A stretch of 9,820 bases of DNA, taken from NCBI GenBank assembly GCA_903858195.1, contig CAIOHW010000155.1, forward strand, positions 1-9,820, in the 5' to 3' direction. This DNA comes from Oligoflexia bacterium. Its GTDB lineage: Bacteria; Bdellovibrionota; UBA1018. Of this stretch, positions 6,272 to 9,820 are shown in pieces. Every line of letters starts with the position of its first letter. Position 1 is the first letter of the stretch. The notes beneath the pieces were generated by a model that was given only the letters and a program-made list of their open reading frames with translations, ran no database searches and was not told the DNA's origin. A program made the position numbers and the translations under genes.

Positions 6272-7165
6272 ATGTCCGCTTCTGTCGCCCCACGCCCGAT
6301 CCTGGTCCTCCTTGCTCTGCTTGCAGTGCAGGTCCTCTTCGGTTCGGGCTACGTGGTTTCGAAGGTGCTGGTCGGCGTGTTTCCGCCGCTCGTGTGGGCA
6401 AGCCTGCGCATTGTCGTTTCGACCGTGCTTATGCTCGGGGTTGCGTTTTTCATGGGGCGAAAGAGTCCCACCAGCTGGCGCGAGTTCTTCAAGCCGCTCA
6501 TCGGGTTTGCGCTCCTCGGCATGATCATCAACCAGAGCTCTTTTCTGGCTGGGCTCAAGCACACCACCTCGACCAACAGTGCCATCCTGAACACCCTGAT
6601 TCCGCTCTTCACGCTGGCGGTGGTGACGATCCGGGGTCAGGAGCGGCTCACCGTGTTCAGGGTACTGGGTTTCGTGCTCGCCCTTGGCGGAGTACTGATC
6701 ATGCGCAAGGTCGAGGACTTCACGCTCTCGGATCAGACCTTTGTGGGTGACCTGCTTACGGTGCTGAATTGCCTGAGCTATGCGCTCTTTCTTTCGTTCA
6801 GCAAACCCTTCCTCGAAAAGCACGACCGGGTGTGGACTACGGCCTGGCTTTTTGTTTATGGCAGCGTGGGCATCAGCTTGCTGGCAGCTCCCGACTACAT
6901 GAACTTTTCGTGGCCCGAGATGACCCCGATGCTTTGGTGGTGTGCAGCGTTTGCGGTGGTCGGCACCACGCTATTGACCTATTTCCTGAATTTTTGGGCG
7001 CTCTCTCACGCGAAGTCGAGCTCGGTTGCGCTGTTTATTTATCTGCAGCCGCCCATAGCAAGCCTCGTGGCCTGGGGATGGCGCGGAGAGCCGATCACGC
7101 TGCGGGCGATCTCGGCATCGTTGCTCATTTTTCTGGGCATGCTGCTTGGATTGAAGAAGGCATGA
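6272..7165 (+). CDS. EamA/DMT-superfamily transporter
   Basis: A 297-residue inner-membrane transporter of the drug/metabolite superfamily (RhaT/YdcZ/RarD-like exporters of small metabolites). It has about ten hydrophobic helices arranged as two EamA repeats, about residues 10-145 and 158-296. Typical repeat features are GSGYVVSKVLVG and FPPLVWASLRIVVS in the first repeat, the LKHTTSTNSAILNTLIPLFT segment at its heart, and ALSHAKSSSVALFIYLQPPIASLVAW in the second, where the QPP turn and the following EPITLRAI are family hallmarks. A weak ribosome site (AGGCGGA) precedes ATG 6272, which sits in the middle of a 14-base palindrome. It is ATGA-coupled to the downstream RDD gene. The substrate and direction cannot be predicted. 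Confidence 0.93.
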   Translation: MSASVAPRPILVLLALLAVQVLFGSGYVVSKVLVGVFPPLVWASLRIVVSTVLMLGVAFFMGRKSPTSWREFFKPLIGFALLGMIINQSSFLAGLKHTTSTNSAILNTLIPLFTLAVVTIRGQERLTVFRVLGFVLALGGVLIMRKVEDFTLSDQTFVGDLLTVLNCLSYALFLSFSKPFLEKHDRVWTTAWLFVYGSVGISLLAAPDYMNFSWPEMTPMLWWCAAFAVVGTTLLTYFLNFWALSHAKSSSVALFIYLQPPIASLVAWGWRGEPITLRAISASLLIFLGMLLGLKKA

Positions 7166-7596
7166 GCACGCCGGTTTACGCAGGATTCTGGCGCAGGTTC
7201 GTCGCCTTCTCGGTCGACATGATTCTGGTGCAGGTGACGGCAGGCACCTTGGTGACGCTTGCCCTCTGGCTGAACGGAGCCTCATCCGAGGATCTTTCAG
7301 GCGAGGCGCTGCAGGTGCTCGGAGGCCTGGGGACCGCCGCCGTTTTCATTCCTTATTTCAGCCTTTGCCATTTTCGATGGGGTCGCACGCCAGGCAAGCG
7401 GTTCATGCGTGTGAGGGTGGTGAGTGCCGCCACTCAAGGGGGCCTGGGCCTTGGGCGCGCTATTGGGCGCTCGCTGGCTTTTTTTCTATCTTACGGATTT
7501 TTCATGATCGGTCTCATCATGGCGGGCTTCGATTCAAAGAAGCGCGCCCTTCATGACCGGATTGCCGGGACTCTCTGCCTCAAGGACGGCGATTAG
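7162..7596 (+). CDS. RDD-family membrane protein
   Basis: A 144-residue membrane protein with a complete RDD domain. The family hallmarks are in order: YAGFWRRFVAFSVDMIL at 6-22 (Arg11/12 and Asp19), WGRTPGKRFMRVRVV at 73-87, RAIGRSLAFFLSYG at 99-112 and SKKRALHDRIAGT at 125-137. Three hydrophobic stretches at about 13-36, 53-70 and 102-122 are the helices. Some RDD proteins have been linked to ion or proton antiport, but most are uncharacterised. Start at ATG 7162, which overlaps the stop of the DMT transporter (ATGA) and has GAAGAAGG just upstream; the frame stays open further back but only as a shadow of the DMT gene. Its end overlaps the 73-residue convergent gene by 17 bases. Confidence 0.92.
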   Translation: MSTPVYAGFWRRFVAFSVDMILVQVTAGTLVTLALWLNGASSEDLSGEALQVLGGLGTAAVFIPYFSLCHFRWGRTPGKRFMRVRVVSAATQGGLGLGRAIGRSLAFFLSYGFFMIGLIMAGFDSKKRALHDRIAGTLCLKDGD

Positions 7597-7801
7597 CCAG
7601 GAAATCGTCCCAGATCTCGCGTGAGAGCGCGCGGATCTGCTTGAGCTCTTCGAAGAGCTCCGGGCGCCAGCCCTCTCGGCCCTCGAAGGTCTCAAACTCG
7701 ATGCGCTCAATGTCGAGATGAAGGGCGGTGAGTGCCGCAGAGGCACCCTTGGCCTGAAGGATGTCGAGGTACTTCTGCCGATCAAAGCCGGACGAGGACA
7801 T
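7580..7801 (-). CDS. Small uncharacterised acidic/helical protein
   Basis: A 73-residue soluble protein I cannot assign. It reads as mostly helical and charged, with FDRQKYLDILQAKGASAAL at the start and ELFEELKQIRALSREIWDDF near the end; there is no signal peptide, Cys or membrane segment. Support for it being real: ATG 7801 is preceded by GGAG at sensible spacing, it fills the space between the RDD gene and the tRNA, and it overlaps the convergent RDD gene by only 17 bases. It is transcribed opposite to its neighbours, so it must have its own promoter, which I did not find with confidence in 7802-7924. Confidence 0.65.
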   Translation of the reverse strand: MSSSGFDRQKYLDILQAKGASAALTALHLDIERIEFETFEGREGWRPELFEELKQIRALSREIWDDFLANRRP

Positions 7802-7924
7802 GGAGTTTCTCCGTCGAGGTTGGAAGACAGCAAGAGCCTAACTCAACTTCGGTTTGCTCGCACGCACTAGGAAAAGGTCGCAGTCGGTGTTATCAAGGTA
7901 GGGACACTTGCTTGCGAGTGAGGT

Positions 7925-8002
7925 CGGGGTGTAGCGCAGCCTGGCTAGCGCATCTGCTTTGGGAGCAGAGGGTCGCTGGTTCGAATCCAGTCACCCCGAC
8001 CA
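7925..8002 (+). tRNA. tRNA-Pro (anticodon UGG), CCA encoded
   Basis: A complete cloverleaf: acceptor stem CGGGGTG (7925-7931) with CACCCCG (7992-7998); D-stem GCGC (7934-7937) with GCGC (7948-7951); anticodon stem TCTGC (7953-7957) with GCAGA (7965-7969); anticodon TGG at 7960-7962 in loop TTTGGGA; five-base variable loop 7970-7974; T-stem GCTGG with CCAGT (one G-T pair) and loop TTCGAAT (7980-7986). Discriminator A7999 and CCA at 8000-8002 are encoded. UGG reads all proline codons by wobble in many bacteria. Five Ts follow directly (8003-8007). No upstream promoter is clear. Confidence 0.97.
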
Positions 8003-8036
8003 TTTTTCAAATAAAATCAGCGAGATGCACCAGTCC

Positions 8037-8051
8037 CTCCCCGAGGGGGAG
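8037..8051 (+). terminator. Short GC hairpin downstream of tRNA-Pro
   Basis: CTCCCC (8037-8042) pairs perfectly with GGGGAG (8046-8051) around a three-base loop. No T-run follows, so it is not a standard intrinsic terminator; its place between the tRNA and the next promoter is the only support for a role in ending the tRNA transcript. Confidence 0.3.
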
Positions 8052-8066
8052 TTCCGGGCTTATTAG

Positions 8067-8095
8067 TTGACCAAATTAATCGCTTATGGTTTATA
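8067..8095 (+). promoter_or_regulatory. Predicted promoter of the metzincin-like gene, leaderless layout
   Basis: TTGACC (8067-8072; 5 of 6 to the -35 consensus) is followed after 17 bases by TTTATA (8090-8095), or after 19 by TATAGC (8092-8097). The region 8053-8095 is markedly AT-rich against the GC-rich surroundings. Either -10 choice puts the transcription start about 8101-8105, at or just before the ATG at 8105, and no Shine-Dalgarno is present. Confidence 0.55.
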
Positions 8096-8104
8096 GCCCG
8101 CCTT

Positions 8105-8800
8105 ATGAAGCATCAGATTGGGGCTTGGATCGCTCTCGTGGCTCTCTCCACCTCCGCCTGCGGGGTGGCGCGAAACTGTCCCGTGGCCGTGGACCAGAAG
8201 GCGTCTTTCATGGCTTTTCCTCGCAAATTTCCTGTGACCGTGACGGTGGATTCGAGGTGGAGCATGGATGAGCGCCAGGCCATCGAGCGAGCAGCAAATA
8301 CCTGGAACCAGATGGCCGAGGCTGTCGGAAAAGACGCGTTCTTTCGGCTTCGGTACGCATCCGTGCGGGATCTCGGGGCAAGCGAGGACGTGCAGGGCTG
8401 CAACCTTCCTGAGGGCTCTGAATCTGAGTTCCCCGTCGTTCGGATCGCGGGAACGGATTCCTGGAGTCTCATGGGCTTTACCGTCACGACCCCTGCAGTG
8501 ACCCTGCGCTGCCACCGGGGCTCGCAGCTGACCAAGCAGGCCATTGTCGTGAACGTGGACCTCATCTCCGAGGAGCAGCTTGAAAGCGTTTTCGTGCACG
8601 AGCTCGGCCATTCGATCGGCCTGGATCACAGCTGCCAGCTCGACGGAGATTCGCCGAACTTCAGGACCTGCGAGGGCCTCGACCTGGGACATCCGTACCG
8701 TGAAGCCGTCAGGTATCCCGCGCTTCGAATTGCGCAACCCGCTTCGAAGCTTGGTTTTGGACGAAACGTCTCGTATAGCCCGGGCTCGCGTGAGTTGTAG
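8105..8800 (+). CDS. Secreted metzincin/matrixin-like zinc metalloprotease, probable lipoprotein
   Basis: A 231-residue exported protein. Residues 1-19 are a signal peptide ending TSAC (Cys19 a possible lipidation site, although -3 is Thr rather than Leu). FPVTVTVDSRWSMDERQAIERAANTWNQ at 42-69 is the usual opening of matrixin-like domains (strand, then the long helix). The zinc site is HELGHSIGLDH at 165-175, giving His165, His169, His175 and catalytic Glu166. Six Cys after the signal peptide could form disulfides. The expected Met-turn after the zinc site is not seen: the best candidate position, AVRYP, has Arg203. The last 25 residues look unlike the family, and the next frame may hold the original C-terminus, ending at 8858. 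It is possibly a damaged gene or a sequence error. Cell-surface or extracellular proteolysis is the likely role if intact. Confidence 0.82.
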   Translation: MKHQIGAWIALVALSTSACGVARNCPVAVDQKASFMAFPRKFPVTVTVDSRWSMDERQAIERAANTWNQMAEAVGKDAFFRLRYASVRDLGASEDVQGCNLPEGSESEFPVVRIAGTDSWSLMGFTVTTPAVTLRCHRGSQLTKQAIVVNVDLISEEQLESVFVHELGHSIGLDHSCQLDGDSPNFRTCEGLDLGHPYREAVRYPALRIAQPASKLGFGRNVSYSPGSREL

Positions 8801-8854
8801 GAGTTCCTCAGGGACAACGATGTCGAGCGCGCAAGTTGCCTGGTGGAAATCTAA

Positions 8855-9502
8855 ATGATCTGGATCCTTGCCTCAGCAGCGACCGTCGGATTCGTGCACT
8901 CGATGGCACCAGGGCACTGGTTGCCGGTCGTGTTGCTTGCGAAGTCGCGCGGCTGGCGTCCGCGGACCGCAGCGCTGGCCTCCCTCGTCACCGCATCAGG
9001 GCACATCGTGCTTTCGATCATGATCGCCGGCATTGCCATGGCCGTGGGCGCCCAGGCGCTCCATGAACATGAGCATCGAATCGAGGCGTTTGCAGGCCTT
9101 GGACTTGCCGCGTTTGGATTGTTTTTTGCCGTCTCAAGCTACCTGCGGCACGCCCGCTGCCATGGCCACACCCATCACGGACCCGAACCCAAGGCGGGCC
9201 CGCAACCGCTTCGCGATGCCCTTGGGTTTCTTTTTCTGGTGGGTTTTTCTCCCTGCGTGGCCATTTTCCCCGTATTTCTCGCCGCCATGCCCTGGGGGGT
9301 TGCCGGGTGGCTTCTCACCGGGCTTGCCTTTGCAGCCGGTGTGATCGCTGCAATCGGTGGTTCGGTCGTCACCGTGTCGCTGGGAGCGCTCAAGCTCGAT
9401 CACCCGATCTTCGAGCACTTTGGTGACGTGCTCACCGGCGCCGCGATGGTGCTGCTTGGGCTCGGGCTCTTTCTCTTTTCACACGCCGGAGGTGCGGCAT
9501 GA
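8855..9502 (+). CDS. NicO/UreH-like metal transporter family membrane protein (first of a pair)
   Basis: A 215-residue, about six-helix membrane protein of the NicO/UreH/TauE-like group, whose known members move nickel, cobalt or other small ions. Helix 1 carries GFVHSMAPGHW (12-22; His15, Pro19, His21), the counterpart of the HxxxPxH motif of RcnA-like and nickel transporters; His50 lies in helix 2. A His-rich loop follows helix 2 (LHEHEH, 69-74) and another lies at 99-108 (HARCHGHTHH), typical of metal-handling members. GFSPCVAIFPVF (130-141, Cys134) matches the P-C motif of the family. ATG 8855 has GGTGG upstream. Its stop overlaps the next start as ATGA, and the next protein shares the helix 1-2 motifs, so the two may form one transporter. 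The ion is not determined; mercury, copper or sulfite are alternatives. Confidence 0.8.
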   Translation: MIWILASAATVGFVHSMAPGHWLPVVLLAKSRGWRPRTAALASLVTASGHIVLSIMIAGIAMAVGAQALHEHEHRIEAFAGLGLAAFGLFFAVSSYLRHARCHGHTHHGPEPKAGPQPLRDALGFLFLVGFSPCVAIFPVFLAAMPWGVAGWLLTGLAFAAGVIAAIGGSVVTVSLGALKLDHPIFEHFGDVLTGAAMVLLGLGLFLFSHAGGAA

Positions 9503-9820
9503 TCACTCTGATCGCCTTCCTGCTGGGTCTGGTCCATGTGCTCTCGCCCGACCACTGGGTGCCGCTCTCACTGCAGAGCTGGCAGCGCGGCTGGAACTAC
9601 CGCCGCACGCAGGGCTTGGTTTTGCAGCTCATGCTTTTGCATGTGGCCATGGGCCTTCTTGCCGCCCTCATGCTCGGCGAATGGGCGCGGGGGCTTGGCT
9701 CGAGCGGTCTATTTGCATTTTCGCTGGGGCTGGTGCTCGTGATGTCGCTGGCCCGTTTTGTCCGGTTCTCGCGTCTTCGCGAAGCCTTTCTTGCCGGTCC
9801 GCAGGGCAAGCGCGGACTGG
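9499..9820 (+). CDS. Second NicO/UreH-like membrane protein (3' end cut by window edge)
   Basis: The open frame starts at ATG 9499, overlapping the stop of the previous gene (ATGA, 9499-9502), and runs off the window after 107 residues. It begins MITLIAFLLGLVHVLSPDHW with His13, Pro17, Asp18 and His19 lining up with the same helix-1 motif of the upstream protein, followed by QRGW (29-32) matching its SRGW (31-34) and His48 matching its His50, without gaps. Two or three helices are visible, then a basic stretch RFVRFSRLR at 86-94. It is therefore a paralogue of its neighbour and probably works with it. The rest of the protein is outside the window. Confidence 0.8.
   Translation, partial: MITLIAFLLGLVHVLSPDHWVPLSLQSWQRGWNYRRTQGLVLQLMLLHVAMGLLAALMLGEWARGLGSSGLFAFSLGLVLVMSLARFVRFSRLREAFLAGPQGKRGL

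Noticed and set aside
7857..7918. Imperfect inverted repeat (CTCGCACGCA at 7857-7866 and TGCTTGCGAG at 7909-7918) upstream of tRNA-Pro
   Set aside because: It matches 9 of 10 bases with a 42-base gap; this is easily chance at this base composition, and there is no supporting promoter or second copy.
7925..8060. tRNA-Pro as an attachment site for an integrated element
   Set aside because: No integrase gene, no repeat of the tRNA 3' end and no mobile genes are found in the window, and flanking genes are ordinary.
8084..8737. 217-codon minus-strand open frame
   Set aside because: It is antisense to the metzincin-like gene with its zinc motif and signal peptide; it has no recognisable protein features of its own.

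Overview
This is a GC-rich bacterial window (by eye a little over 60% G+C) with tightly packed genes, chromosomal in character. It holds a complete tRNA-Pro with encoded CCA. No insertion sequences, phage genes or CRISPR array are seen. Aerobic respiratory genes, several predicted lipoproteins and a secreted metzincin-like protein point to a Gram-negative bacterium. A relative of the old Deltaproteobacteria (Bdellovibrionota or Myxococcota) is my guess from gene style only and is weakly held.

Layout. (1) 1-1845, plus strand: the 3' end of a cytochrome c oxidase operon. It contains subunit III (start codon outside the window), an unusual fusion of subunit IV to a cytochrome c, and a small one-helix membrane protein. 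(2) 1760-3617, minus strand: a two-gene unit, PAP2-family phosphatase then MFS exporter. It converges on the oxidase operon with an 86-bp coding overlap. (3) 3669-4226, plus: a 2-Cys peroxiredoxin divergent from the PAP2 gene, followed by a short hairpin. (4) 4278-6238, plus: two secreted proteins joined by an ATGA overlap. The first is an unrecognised Trp-rich exported protein; the second is a lipoprotein that looks like the transglutaminase-elicitor (GP42-like) family. (5) 6272-7596, plus: an EamA/DMT transporter and an RDD membrane protein, again ATGA-coupled. (6) 7580-7801, minus: a 73-residue unknown protein. (7) 7925-8002: tRNA-Pro(UGG). (8) 8105-8800, plus: a secreted metzincin-like lipoprotein whose C-terminus may be frameshifted. 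(9) 8855-9820, plus: two tandem, ATGA-coupled, mutually related NicO/UreH-like membrane transporters; the second runs off the window.

The most interesting items are the subunit IV-cytochrome c fusion, the two-gene secreted transglutaminase-like cassette, the paired half-similar transporters, the possible frameshift in the metalloprotease, and two promoters placed so close to their start codons that the mRNAs should be leaderless. I see no clear defence or wholly new system. The transglutaminase-like pair is the best candidate for undescribed biology.
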